A stretch of DNA of 29,681 bases from CAYFHQ01 sp964342805 (GCA_964342805.1 CAYFHQ010000038.1:1-29681), one strand, 5' to 3'. Shown: positions 7,086-15,776, counted from the stretch's first letter. Made by a program: numbers and translations. The notes: a model not told the origin generated them from the letters alone.

Positions 7086-7787
7086 CTACAGAATTTCGTA
7101 AACATCCTTTTGCTGGCCATCCACGTCTCCCAGTAGGGAAAGGCGGTGAATGCGGACTGTGTCCAGGTCTACAGGTAGGGCGGTCAGCTTGGCCCACTGG
7201 TCCATTAGGAGGGCGGGCTTCAGTCCACCGGCAGCCCCAGCAGCCAGGAGGACACGAAGGATCACCCGCTTGCCCTCAGTGACAACAGGTTGGAGTTTAT
7301 AGATCATGGGACGGAGGTTGATGGTTCTCACCTTAACCCGACGTCCTTTTTTCTTTTTCTTTTCAAATAGCATATCCTCAAGGGCCAGCAGACTTGCTAC
7401 ATGATCCTTGACGTCCACTTCTTCGTTCAAACTGAACTCGATCAGGTATTCCGCCGCAGAAACGTGGCTCATGAGCGAGGACGCACCGGTTACATACTTG
7501 GCCCTTTTGAAGTCCAGTCCAGTTGGCAGGTACTTCTTTTGGGTTTTAAGGAAGGAATCAATGTCGATCTTTTCCGTTAGGTCCACGTCAATATAGCCTG
7601 CGTCACTGGACACACCTACCGACAGGGGCATGGCAAAGTTGTAGCGTGGATGAGGGTTAAAACCCTCTGAAAACTTCATGGGGACGTCTGTACGTCGGAA
7701 GGCTCTTTCCACTAGACGAACCATTTCCAAGTGGGAAAGGAAGCGCATGCGTCCTTCCCGGGTATAGTGAATACGTAGTGTTTCCAT
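7086..7787 (-). CDS. DUF2344 protein (TIGR03936-type, radical SAM-linked)
   Basis: A 233-residue protein of the DUF2344 family, recognised by the opening IHYTREGRMRFLSHLEM and the segment MKFSEGFNPHPRYNFAMPLSVG. Its biochemical function is not established. The family almost always sits beside or is fused to the radical SAM protein encoded just upstream, implying one pathway. The frame extends to a TTG at 7793, but the ATG at 7787 is preferred: GGAGG lies 6-7 bases upstream and the ATG overlaps the upstream TAA by one base (TAATG), a sign of coupling. A lysine-rich patch (FEKKKKKGRRVKV) suggests nucleic acid contact, which is inference. Confidence 0.88.
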   Translation of the reverse strand: METLRIHYTREGRMRFLSHLEMVRLVERAFRRTDVPMKFSEGFNPHPRYNFAMPLSVGVSSDAGYIDVDLTEKIDIDSFLKTQKKYLPTGLDFKRAKYVTGASSLMSHVSAAEYLIEFSLNEEVDVKDHVASLLALEDMLFEKKKKKGRRVKVRTINLRPMIYKLQPVVTEGKRVILRVLLAAGAAGGLKPALLMDQWAKLTALPVDLDTVRIHRLSLLGDVDGQQKDVYEIL

Positions 7788-9622
7788 TAGCAACCTCCCA
7801 CAAACAGGTCGGTGTTAATGCCGCATCCTGTACAGCTTGTTCGACAGTCAGGTGTAACAACACCCTTTTTGGCATTTTCGTTTTCTCGGATCAAGTAGCC
7901 CTTGGTCACACCAATATCAATGTGGTCCCATGGTAGGACTTCTTCATAGGTTCTTTCTCTATTGGCAAAGAAGGCTGGATCTACCTGAGTCTCCTCAAAG
8001 GCTTCCATCCACTTTTCATAGTTGAAGTACTCTGCCCAGCCATCATACTTACAGCCCAGCTCAAAGGCCTTTTCAATGACAGCACCCACTCGGCGGTCAC
8101 CCCTGGCCACAACGGCTTCTAAGAAGCTTGTCTCTGCGTCATGGTAGTTGAACTTTTGTGACCCACCCTTGATCTTTTCACGCAGGTAGGCTTGCTTTTC
8201 CTTGAAGGTTTCCAAGGTGTCTTGGGCCATCCACTGGAAGGGGGTAAAAGGCTTGGGTACAAAACAAGAAGCAGACAAGGTTGCCGTTAGGGGCTTTTTA
8301 TTGTCTGGCGTTCTATTTTGTCGCCACTGGTAAACCACTTTCCCACCCAGGTCAGCAATGCCATCCAGGTCCTCGAAGGTCTCAGTTGGCAGGCCAATCA
8401 TAAAGTAAAGCTTCACCTTAGACCAGCCCAGACGGAAGATTTGCGCCATGGTTGTAGTCAGGTCTTCTTCTGTTACACCCTTGTTAATGACGTCACGCAT
8501 ACGCTGGGAGCCCGCTTCTGGTGCGAAGGTTAGACCGGTCTTACGGATCTTTTGGATCTCTTCCACTACGCTGACTGCAAAAGAGTTGAGACGTAGGGAC
8601 GGCAAGGACAAGCCCACTCGGTTGGGCTCGTGCTGCTCTACGAGCTTTTTGATCAGTTCCTCAATATGGGTATAGTCCAGGGTGGACAGGGAGCTGAGGG
8701 CCAATTCCTCAAAACCTGTAGTCCGGATCAGCTCTTGGGCAGCTTCCATAATGGTATCCACCGATTTCTCACGGACAGGGCGATAGATCATGCCCGCCTG
8801 GCAGAACCGGCAACCCGCAGTACATCCACGGAAAATTTCAACCATGGCCCGATCATGGACCGTGTCCATAAAAGGTACAATAAAAGAGTCTGGATAATAT
8901 ACGGTGTCCAGGTCCTTGATAAAACGCTTTTGAATGCTGGTAGGTGCCTTATCATAGGTCGGCGTGATTGCATTCAGGGTGCCGTCTTCTTTATAAGTTA
9001 CTTCATATAAAGAAGGAACATAGACACCAGGAATGGTTACCAGTTGCTTAAGGAGTTCAGCTTTTGGTGTCCCAGCTTTTTTTGCAGCTTTGACCATGTC
9101 CACCAGTTCAAGGGTCACTTCCTCCCCTTCACCAAGGACAAAGGCGTCGATAAAGTCTGCGATAGGCTCTGGATTATAGGCACAAGGACCTCCGGCGATC
9201 ACTAGGGGATCAGCTTCTGTCCGGTTGGCTGTGCGCAGGGGAATACCTGCCAGGTCCAACATGTTAAAAATGTTGGTATAGGACATTTCGTATTGTAGGG
9301 TAAAGCCCAAAATATCCAGGTCCTTAGCAGGAGTGTGGGTTTCCAGTGTCACTAGCGGAATACCCAGGGTTCGCATTTGGTCTTCCATGTCAGTCCATGG
9401 GGTAAATAGACGCTCACAGTAGGTGTCTTCTTGGGCGTTCAATAGGCCATAAAGAATATGCATGCCCAGGTGGGACATACCCACTTCATAAACGTCGGGG
9501 AATGCAAATCCAAAACGGACCATGTCGTCTTTTATTTCTTTCATACAGCTGTTGACTTCCCCACCAATGTAACGTGATGGTTTTTCAACGCGGTGTAAAA
9601 TTTGTTCCATTTGTTTGTTCAT
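7787..9622 (-). CDS. Radical SAM protein with B12-binding-like N-terminus (TIGR03960 family)
   Basis: A 611-residue radical SAM enzyme. The 4Fe-4S cluster motif is FRGCTAGCRFCQAGM (C267, C271, C274). The N-terminal part (FPDVYEVGMSHLGMHILYGL) resembles a cobalamin-binding fold, and the C-terminus has a further Cys cluster (CRTSCTGCGI, then a terminal GGC). Substrate and product are unknown for this family. I start at the ATG at 9622 (MNKQMEQILHRVEKPSRYIG) because GGAAGGAA lies 9-10 bases upstream; the frame is open from a TTG at 9661 without a Shine-Dalgarno. It is the first gene of a unit with DUF2344 and rng behind its own promoter. Confidence 0.9.
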   Translation of the reverse strand: MNKQMEQILHRVEKPSRYIGGEVNSCMKEIKDDMVRFGFAFPDVYEVGMSHLGMHILYGLLNAQEDTYCERLFTPWTDMEDQMRTLGIPLVTLETHTPAKDLDILGFTLQYEMSYTNIFNMLDLAGIPLRTANRTEADPLVIAGGPCAYNPEPIADFIDAFVLGEGEEVTLELVDMVKAAKKAGTPKAELLKQLVTIPGVYVPSLYEVTYKEDGTLNAITPTYDKAPTSIQKRFIKDLDTVYYPDSFIVPFMDTVHDRAMVEIFRGCTAGCRFCQAGMIYRPVREKSVDTIMEAAQELIRTTGFEELALSSLSTLDYTHIEELIKKLVEQHEPNRVGLSLPSLRLNSFAVSVVEEIQKIRKTGLTFAPEAGSQRMRDVINKGVTEEDLTTTMAQIFRLGWSKVKLYFMIGLPTETFEDLDGIADLGGKVVYQWRQNRTPDNKKPLTATLSASCFVPKPFTPFQWMAQDTLETFKEKQAYLREKIKGGSQKFNYHDAETSFLEAVVARGDRRVGAVIEKAFELGCKYDGWAEYFNYEKWMEAFEETQVDPAFFANRERTYEEVLPWDHIDIGVTKGYLIRENENAKKGVVTPDCRTSCTGCGINTDLFVGGC

Positions 9623-9664
9623 CAATTGATTTCCTTCCAAAATCGGAGTAAATGAGTCCAAACT

Positions 9665-9693
9665 ATTGTATAGAAAAATACTCCGAAAAACAA
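9665..9693 (-). promoter_or_regulatory. Promoter of radical SAM-DUF2344-rng
   Basis: Minus-strand TTGTTT (9688-9693), a 17-base spacer, and TACAAT (9665-9670) follow directly after the rodA terminator. The start would be about 35 bases upstream of the ATG at 9622. Confidence 0.6.
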
Positions 9694-9696
9694 GTC

Positions 9697-9735
9697 AAAA
9701 CGCCACCAAGTGGCAGGTGAGCCTTAGGTGACGTT
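9697..9735 (-). terminator. Terminator after rodA
   Basis: Minus-strand GCCAC-TTG-GTGGC (9714-9702) followed by GTTTTGACTTGTTTTT makes a compact intrinsic terminator. A larger alternative stem pairs AACGTCACC (9735-9727) with GGTGGCGTT (9707-9699). Both end the minC-minD-minE-rodA transcript. Confidence 0.75.
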
Positions 9736-9745
9736 TCTAAACTGA

Positions 9746-10921
9746 CTAATCTGTATACATGTAACTACCCCGCTTACGGCGGATATGAACGCTCAAAATC
9801 AATCCAATGGCCAGCAGATTGGTGATAATGGAAGATCCTCCATAGCTGACAAAGGGAAGGGTAATTCCAGTCACTGGCATGAGGCCCATGGTCATTCCAA
9901 TATTCTCAAAGATTTGGAAGGCGAACATGAAGACCACCCCCATGACGATCAATGATCCGTACTGGTCCTTAGCCTTTTGGGCAATTCGGATAATCCGGGT
10001 GAGTAAGAGAAAGAACATAAAGATCACGGCAATTCCGCCGACAAAGCCCAGTTCTTCACCAATCACAGCAAAAATAAAATCTGTCTCCCGAACAGGCAAG
10101 TAGTCCGTTCTATGGTACTGGCCCTGAAAGAGTCCCCGGCCTGTGATCATGCCCGACCCAATGGTGATTTTGGATTGGAGGACCTGGTAGTTACCCTGAA
10201 GGGTCGGATTGTTGGGGTCTATAAAGGCGTCGATCCGGATTCGCTGGTGGGGCTTGAGAAGCCGGTAAATAAAGGGCATATTGCCCAGGGCCTTATTAAT
10301 TTGTACATCCAGACCTACTGCCGCGAGCAGGGCTGCGACCGCTGCAACGAACTTATATCCTAGGCCTGCAACAAAGAGCATGCCGGCCCATACAACGATA
10401 AAGACCAAAGCCGTTCCCAAGTCAGGCTGGACCAGCAAGATTCCGATAAAGGGAATCACAAATAAAATCGGTATGATCAGGTCTCGTATGGAGGAAATAG
10501 GCGCGTCTTCTCTATTGGACAGATACTTGGCAAAGGTGATAATAAAACCCAGCTTGGCAATTTCAGCCGGCTGGAAATCGATCACACCCAAGTCAATCCA
10601 ACTCCTTGCCCCGAAGCGTTCAACCCCAAGGCCGGGTATGTAGACGGTCAGCATTACCAATATGGATAAGACATAGATGACCCGATAAAAATCCCCTAAC
10701 ATTTGATAGTCCACCATGAGCAAGGGAATGATGGCCAGAATACCGATACCAAAGGCAATGATCTGTACTTTTACCTGCCGTTGCAGGTCAATGGTCATTT
10801 CTCCGTCCTCAATCATGATGCTGTCTGTTGCAGACGCAATGACCAAGAGGCCGAATAGGAAAAGAATGCAGACAATGGCAATGAGGCCATAGTCCAAATT
10901 GCGGAGCAAACTCGAGTTCAT
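9746..10921 (-). CDS. rodA: SEDS-family peptidoglycan glycosyltransferase RodA
   Basis: A 391-residue polytopic membrane protein (about 10 hydrophobic segments) of the SEDS family. RodA polymerises lipid II into glycan strands together with the class B PBP2 during cell elongation. Signature stretches are GSGMITGRGLFQGQ, the extracellular TDFIFAVIGEELGFVGG with D281, and FQIFENIGMTMGLMPVTGI followed by LPFVSYGGSS. The ATG at 10921 has GAGGAGGGG 4-8 bases upstream. It is the last gene of the minCDE unit, so a shape gene is expressed with division-site genes, while its partner PBP2 is in the next operon upstream. Identity as RodA rather than FtsW rests on context and the sequence around TDFIF. 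Confidence 0.93.
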   Translation of the reverse strand: MNSSLLRNLDYGLIAIVCILFLFGLLVIASATDSIMIEDGEMTIDLQRQVKVQIIAFGIGILAIIPLLMVDYQMLGDFYRVIYVLSILVMLTVYIPGLGVERFGARSWIDLGVIDFQPAEIAKLGFIITFAKYLSNREDAPISSIRDLIIPILFVIPFIGILLVQPDLGTALVFIVVWAGMLFVAGLGYKFVAAVAALLAAVGLDVQINKALGNMPFIYRLLKPHQRIRIDAFIDPNNPTLQGNYQVLQSKITIGSGMITGRGLFQGQYHRTDYLPVRETDFIFAVIGEELGFVGGIAVIFMFFLLLTRIIRIAQKAKDQYGSLIVMGVVFMFAFQIFENIGMTMGLMPVTGITLPFVSYGGSSIITNLLAIGLILSVHIRRKRGSYMYTD

Positions 10922-10935
10922 AGCTCCCCTCCTCG

Positions 10936-10951
10936 GTTACAAAGGTGTAAC
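10936..10951. repeat. Small palindrome just upstream of rodA
   Basis: GTTACA-AAGG-TGTAAC is a perfect 6-bp inverted repeat located 15-30 bases before the rodA ATG. It could form an RNA hairpin next to the Shine-Dalgarno or be a protein site. No function is evident. Confidence 0.35.
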
Positions 10952-10971
10952 AATCATTAGCTATAACCAGC

Positions 10972-10999
10972 AGAATCCCCCGCCGAGGCAGAGGATTCT
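10972..10999 (-). repeat. Strong hairpin between minE and rodA
   Basis: Minus-strand arms AGAATCCTCTGCC (10999-10987) and GGCGGGGGATTCT (10984-10972) give a 13-bp stem with two G-U pairs and a tight loop. No U-run follows (GCTGGTTATAGC), so it is probably not a terminator. A role in mRNA processing or in protecting the minCDE message is possible. Confidence 0.55.
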
Positions 11000-11011
11000 T
11001 TGTATTCGTCC

Positions 11012-11275
11012 CTAAGAACGATCCATTTTCTTGATTGGAATATTAGCGATCAGCGCAGGCTTCCCGTCTTTTTCCGTTTGTTCAATTTTAATGTCCAGCT
11101 CATCGTGGTCAAATTCCATGTGACCTGCCAAAGCGTCTAGGATCTCCTGCTTTACCTTTTGGATAAACTCAGGTGAAGTAGTGGCCCTGTCGTGAACCAA
11201 TACCAGTTGCAAACGATCCTTAGCTACATTGGCGCTGGCTTTTTCTTTACCGAAGATTTTTAAGAAATCAAACAT
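11012..11275 (-). CDS. minE: Cell division topological specificity factor MinE
   Basis: An 87-residue MinE. The N-terminal membrane-targeting and MinD-contact stretch (MFDFLKIFGKEKASANVAKD, then RLQLVLVHDR) is followed by the dimerisation part (EFIQKVKQEILDALAGHMEF and LDIKIEQTEKDGK). MinE stimulates MinD ATPase and drives pole-to-pole oscillation that keeps MinCD off midcell. The start at 11275 is 10 bases after the minD stop. Presence of MinE rather than only DivIVA/MinJ is typical of Clostridia. Confidence 0.95.
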   Translation of the reverse strand: MFDFLKIFGKEKASANVAKDRLQLVLVHDRATTSPEFIQKVKQEILDALAGHMEFDHDELDIKIEQTEKDGKPALIANIPIKKMDRS

Positions 11276-11285
11276 GATGTCCTCC

Positions 11286-12080
11286 CTACTTGAACGTGAA
11301 TAGTTTCTTTAATCTTTCAAAGAAACCGTCCTGTAGTTCCAAGTCCAGATATGGCACATCATCACCGTTGATCCGCCGGGCAATGTTCATAAAGGCTTGG
11401 CCCGACATGGACTCTTCATTATGAACGGCTGGTTCACCACGGTTGGTACTGATAACGACATGTTCATCATCTGGAACGACACCAATAAGGTCGATGGCAA
11501 GGATATCTTTCATATCCTCAATATTCATCATTTCGCCACGCTTTACCATTTCCACACGAACGCGGTTTACAATCAGGCGTGGGTTGTTCAGTTCTGCAGC
11601 TTCCAACAGGCCAATAATACGGTCTGCGTCGCGGACTGCTGACACTTCAGGTGTTGTAACAACAACGGCACGGTCTGCGCCGGCAATGGCATTCTTGAAG
11701 CCCTGCTCAATACCAGCAGGACAGTCTACCAATACGAAGTCATACTCTTCCTTTAGCTTGCCCGTTAGCTCCTTCATTTGATCAGGATTCACAGCGTCCT
11801 TGTCTTTCGTTTGTGCTGCAGGAAGCAGGTATAGACCTTCATTACGCTTGTCCTTGATTAGGGCCTGCTTCATGCGGCATACACCACCGACAACGTCGAC
11901 GATGTCATATACAATACGGTTTTCCAGGCCTAGAACCACGTCTAGGTTACGAAGACCGATATCTGCGTCAATTACCACTACGGATTTGCCCAGTTTAGCC
12001 AGGCCAGCTCCAATGTTGGCTGTTGTTGTTGTTTTTCCTACACCACCCTTACCGGATGTGATCACCACTACTTGTCCCAT
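11286..12080 (-). CDS. minD: Septum site-determining ATPase MinD
   Basis: A 264-residue deviant Walker ATPase. SGKGGVGKTT (residues 9-18) carries both signature lysines, followed by DADIGLRNLD and DCPAGIEQGF. The C-terminal GFFERLKKLFTFK is the amphipathic membrane-targeting helix. MinD-ATP binds the membrane and recruits MinC. The frame is open to a start at 12098, but the ATG at 12080 (MGQVVVITSGKGG) matches family starts and has GGGAGG 10 bases upstream. It lies between minC and minE. Confidence 0.97.
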   Translation of the reverse strand: MGQVVVITSGKGGVGKTTTTANIGAGLAKLGKSVVVIDADIGLRNLDVVLGLENRIVYDIVDVVGGVCRMKQALIKDKRNEGLYLLPAAQTKDKDAVNPDQMKELTGKLKEEYDFVLVDCPAGIEQGFKNAIAGADRAVVVTTPEVSAVRDADRIIGLLEAAELNNPRLIVNRVRVEMVKRGEMMNIEDMKDILAIDLIGVVPDDEHVVISTNRGEPAVHNEESMSGQAFMNIARRINGDDVPYLDLELQDGFFERLKKLFTFK

Positions 12081-12104
12081 GTATAACGAGCCTCCCATTT
12101 GATC

Positions 12105-12749
12105 CTAAAGATAAGGTTCAATCATAATATGTTTTTCACGAATGTGCGCGATTTCCGGATGGTCCGGCATGGGCCCATCTTCAGGAGGTCGTGTGATCAG
12201 ACTAGCGATCCGTAGCTGTGTCGGAAGCAATCGAGTGGCTACGACATACGCTTTGTCGTTACCATCTGCTCCAGCATGTGCCACACCTCTGAGCGTACCA
12301 AAAATCACGATATTTCCATCGGCAATGATTTCTGCACCGGGGTTCACGTCACCAAGTACGATGACATTCCCTTTGAACTCCACGCTTCTACCCGAACGCA
12401 TGGTTCCCCGGACGAATTTGGTTATCCCCTCTTCTAAGCCTTGGAATGGGCCCTCAGGCTCCTTCTTTGCCTCAGCTTTGACAGGTTCAGGTTTAGGCTT
12501 CACCATTTCAAGGGAAACCACTTGCATACCAAAAGATGCTTCCACAGCCCGGGCCAGTGCCCGCTTCTCCTCAATGTTGAGTTTGCGACCCTCTGTCCCG
12601 ATTACTTTTGCACCTTTAAAGAAACTTTTTGCCTGCTCTTTCAGATCATCCAGCGCGCCAAGCAAATCATTAAATGCCGGTTGATCGTCCAGTTGTAAGA
12701 CAATACCTGTTTTTGTGCCTTTGAACGCCACAAAGCGCCCTTGTCCCAT
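12105..12749 (-). CDS. minC: Septum site-determining protein MinC
   Basis: A 214-residue MinC, the FtsZ assembly inhibitor. The N-terminal domain covers about residues 1-100 and is followed by a short Pro/Lys/Glu-rich linker (KPKPEPVKAEAKKEPEG). The C-terminal beta-helix carries the conserved RSGRSVEFKGNVIVLGDVN and GNIVIFGTLRGVAHAG. The ATG at 12749 has GGGGGT upstream. It is the first gene of minC-minD-minE-rodA behind a strong promoter. Confidence 0.95.
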   Translation of the reverse strand: MGQGRFVAFKGTKTGIVLQLDDQPAFNDLLGALDDLKEQAKSFFKGAKVIGTEGRKLNIEEKRALARAVEASFGMQVVSLEMVKPKPEPVKAEAKKEPEGPFQGLEEGITKFVRGTMRSGRSVEFKGNVIVLGDVNPGAEIIADGNIVIFGTLRGVAHAGADGNDKAYVVATRLLPTQLRIASLITRPPEDGPMPDHPEIAHIREKHIMIEPYL

Positions 12750-12825
12750 AGGTTAACCCCCATCCATGTCCAAAGGTGTGTATCTCGTTACATACACTTT
12801 GAACACTGTTTTTTCTCCACTTTCT

Positions 12826-12853
12826 ATTATAGAACAAAATGGTGTGAAGTCAA
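12826..12853 (-). promoter_or_regulatory. Promoter of minC-minD-minE-rodA
   Basis: Minus-strand TTGACT (12848-12853), a 16-base spacer, and a perfect TATAAT (12826-12831). The start would fall about 70 bases before minC. Confidence 0.78.
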
Positions 12854-12893
12854 AATGGAACATGGTCCCAAAGGACAAGCCTAAGCCATGTCC
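12850..12893 (-). terminator. Probable terminator after mrdA
   Basis: Minus-strand GGACATGG (12893-12886) can pair with CCATGTTCC (12865-12857, one bulge) around an inner GTCC-TTTG-GGAC hairpin, followed by ATTTTGACTT. The U-run is short and overlaps the -35 of the min promoter, so termination may be incomplete. Confidence 0.45.
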
Positions 12894-12899
12894 TAAGAC

Positions 12900-15773
12900 T
12901 TAGTTTCCTTCCGATTCCTCCACTGGTGCCTTCAAGTTGAAGTATTCAGAATAGATATCCCGGGCGATCGGGGCACCATAACCACCGTGTCCCCCTTGTG
13001 GGATCATGACCACTACGGCAATTTCTGGATTGTCATAGGGACCAAAACTCACAAACCAGGCGTAGTTGTCATAGGTTTGGCGGTACTGGTCAATGTCCTC
13101 GTCAGTCAGGGGCAATAAGCTGAGATCCTTAATGGCCTGTCGGTAGGCCGAGGACTCTGATAAGTGGCCCTTTCTGACTAGGGTATTGATTTTCCCTTCC
13201 AACTTGGACTTTCCCTCCTGGGATTGAGAGGTGGACACTTGCCTTTGTAAGGATGCCACTTCCTCAGTCCGTTCTTGGATCAAAACCTTAGCCGCGCTTT
13301 CTACTTGGTCAAAGGTTAGGGCAGGATCAATACTTTCTAGATTGATTTTAAAGTAGGCAATTTCGTCAGCAGGTGGAATGCGCCCTTCCTTCTCTGCCGT
13401 CCCGGTTTTCGCTGCTACTTCAATGGGGAAGTTCTTAAAAATCCGTGCAGTACCGCTATCAGACTGGGTAGCCTGGAGCATGCCGTAGCGGATATGGTAT
13501 AGTTCGTCTTTATCGGTAATGCCTTCATTGGTCACATTTTGATTCTTGACCACCGGTTGGTCACCCACCTGTTGAACAAGGGTGAGTTCATTGCCATATC
13601 CATCATTGGCGAGGGTGGCAATGTAGCGGGCCATCTGAATAGGCGTGTACTGGTGGCCACCTTGCCCGATGGACAAGTTGAGGGCGTCCCCTTCTGCCCA
13701 TTCCATTTGATTGAAGTAGGAATACTTAATCAAATCGGCCAGGGGTTCCGCAATATTATAGGAAGCTACGCCCATATCTCTTAGACGGCTAATGATGGCA
13801 CCACGGCTTGGATTGTCGTCTGACCAGGAAACGATTTGATCGGCGATTCGTTCAATATCGTCGTCGCTGGCAAAATGACCCGTTGGAAAAAACTCAGGAA
13901 GCCTTTGTAGTAGGGATCGCTTGAGGGCATTTTCCAACTGCCGCTTCTTCTTGTCTGGATCAGGTATGCCCTGAACGGACTCATAGATTTCAATTCCTGA
14001 TCGATCATTTAGGCCAAAGACCTTGGAATACTCGAGAAGCATCTGAGTATTCATGGTGAACCCAAGGGGCTCGCCCTTATAAAAATCATATCCTGTTGCC
14101 ACATCAAAAAAATAATAATTGCATGACACAGCAATTGCCTTATACAAATCAGTCCACCCGTGGCGTAATCCATAATCGTTCCAGAGCCAACATCCAAACC
14201 TGTGTTGGCCAATTTGAACATAACCATCTGAGAAATACTGTTTAAACGGATCTAAACCTTGACTTAATGCTGCATACGCAGTTACCATTTTGTAGGTTGA
14301 ACCAGGTTGTACAGAGGTCAAGGTCGCCAGATTATATAATGGCCGTGGAGAAAGTGGATTTCGCTTATTCTTTGGTTGTAATGTGTCCCAGTTAGATTTA
14401 CTTATGCCAGTGGCAAACAAATTCAAGTCATAGTCTGGGTATGATGCCATGGCCAAGACCTCTCCATTTCTAACGTCCACAACCACTGCAGCTGCTGTTT
14501 GAGCATTTGGAAAGGATTCTTTATATTGATAATTTCCCCATTGACTTTCATAGAGACCACCTTCCTGAATTTTAGAAAGACCATTAGCCAATAAGGTCTC
14601 AACTTTTTGTTGGAGAACAATATCGATAGTGAGTTGAATATCCTCTCCAGAAATAGCCTGCCTCGGCTTGGCCTCTTCTTCTAAAAAATCCAGTTCCTCA
14701 ACGGGAACTTCACGGACCAACTTCCCAAGGGCGTCTACTTCAATGTACTTGAGGCCGTCTTCTCCATTGAGGTTGAGCTCATAGCGACCCTCCAACCCAA
14801 CCTTACCAATTAACTGGTTTCGATCATAATCATGGCCAGTCACATAGGTTTCAATTTCAGAGTCTGTAGCGATCTTACCCATATAGCCAAGGATATGAGA
14901 CGCAGATGACCCATGGGGATAAAAGCGCTTGGGCTCAATTTCAACGGTTACTCCTGGTAGGGAAATGGACAGTTCATTAATGAGAACAGCCGTTTCTTCG
15001 GCTACATCCTCTGCCACCCGAATGGGTTCGTATTTCAAATATCCCTTCACTTTAAAATCATGTTTGAGGGTCAAGACCTTATAGGCATCCTCATGGGACA
15101 TGTCCTCGGGAATCCGAAACTCTCGTCGGTTCCTAATGGTCATAAAAGCTTCTTCTGCCCCTATATCCAAAGGGAGACCGTAGAACTCCAGTATGCGTTC
15201 TTTTTCAATTTGAGAGTAAAACTTCATTGAGGATATGGAGAAAGGCAGGTAAACCCCCTTGAGTTTCAAGAGCTGAATGGCTTCCTTTTCTGTCAACACG
15301 ACAGGAATCTGCTCCCGCTTTCTGATTTCGTCAAAAAGGTCATTGGCGTCCGTATAGCCTTCATAGCCATTTCTCTCCAGCCAGTCGGTAATGTTTCGAT
15401 CATAAGTATAGAAGAACTGGCCATTGTCTACCTTTATGGGAAACTCCAAATGGGCTTGACCATTGTCGTCCAAGATGGTGAGCAGCTTAATGGCTACGTC
15501 AGATAACTCGTCCTTGGAAATGGTTGACCCGCTGACATTAACCGTAAAACTGGGTAGGTTACCCGCCAGTAGGACCCCATTTCGGTCACGGATTTCACCC
15601 CGTTTGGACTCTGTTGTCAATTGCTTCAAGCGTCGGTTAATGGATTGTTCCCTATAGTAGTCTCCTTGGGTAATGGTCACGAAAGCCAACCGAAGTCCCA
15701 GAATAATGAAGACTAGACTAAAGACAATCCAAATTTGTACGCGACGATCTCTCAGTCGTTTCATAATATCCAT
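12900..15773 (-). CDS. mrdA: Penicillin-binding protein 2, elongation transpeptidase (unusually long)
   Basis: A 957-residue class B PBP that crosslinks peptidoglycan with RodA in the elongasome. One membrane anchor lies near residues 13-33. The pedestal domain includes RGEIRDRNGVLLAGN, and the transpeptidase motifs are STYK with catalytic S492, SCN at S550 and KTGT at K789. Typical PBP2 proteins are about 600-750 residues. Two segments account for the excess: about 80 charged residues after GIPDPDKKKRQ and before LSIGQGG, and about 90 mostly helical residues between KTGT and WFVSFGP (906), where 25-30 are normal. Long PBP2 forms are known in some Clostridia. The ATG at 15773 is preceded by GAGGT, and the gap to mreD is 3 bases. 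Confidence 0.93.
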   Translation of the reverse strand: MDIMKRLRDRRVQIWIVFSLVFIILGLRLAFVTITQGDYYREQSINRRLKQLTTESKRGEIRDRNGVLLAGNLPSFTVNVSGSTISKDELSDVAIKLLTILDDNGQAHLEFPIKVDNGQFFYTYDRNITDWLERNGYEGYTDANDLFDEIRKREQIPVVLTEKEAIQLLKLKGVYLPFSISSMKFYSQIEKERILEFYGLPLDIGAEEAFMTIRNRREFRIPEDMSHEDAYKVLTLKHDFKVKGYLKYEPIRVAEDVAEETAVLINELSISLPGVTVEIEPKRFYPHGSSASHILGYMGKIATDSEIETYVTGHDYDRNQLIGKVGLEGRYELNLNGEDGLKYIEVDALGKLVREVPVEELDFLEEEAKPRQAISGEDIQLTIDIVLQQKVETLLANGLSKIQEGGLYESQWGNYQYKESFPNAQTAAAVVVDVRNGEVLAMASYPDYDLNLFATGISKSNWDTLQPKNKRNPLSPRPLYNLATLTSVQPGSTYKMVTAYAALSQGLDPFKQYFSDGYVQIGQHRFGCWLWNDYGLRHGWTDLYKAIAVSCNYYFFDVATGYDFYKGEPLGFTMNTQMLLEYSKVFGLNDRSGIEIYESVQGIPDPDKKKRQLENALKRSLLQRLPEFFPTGHFASDDDIERIADQIVSWSDDNPSRGAIISRLRDMGVASYNIAEPLADLIKYSYFNQMEWAEGDALNLSIGQGGHQYTPIQMARYIATLANDGYGNELTLVQQVGDQPVVKNQNVTNEGITDKDELYHIRYGMLQATQSDSGTARIFKNFPIEVAAKTGTAEKEGRIPPADEIAYFKINLESIDPALTFDQVESAAKVLIQERTEEVASLQRQVSTSQSQEGKSKLEGKINTLVRKGHLSESSAYRQAIKDLSLLPLTDEDIDQYRQTYDNYAWFVSFGPYDNPEIAVVVMIPQGGHGGYGAPIARDIYSEYFNLKAPVEESEGN

Positions 15774-15776
15774 TTG

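Noticed and set aside
10972..10999. Hairpin after minE as an intrinsic terminator
   Set aside because: No U-run follows and rodA downstream has no clear promoter, so it is listed as a structure only.
12142..12684. 180-codon plus-strand frame opposite minC
   Set aside because: Antisense shadow without a Shine-Dalgarno or family similarity.
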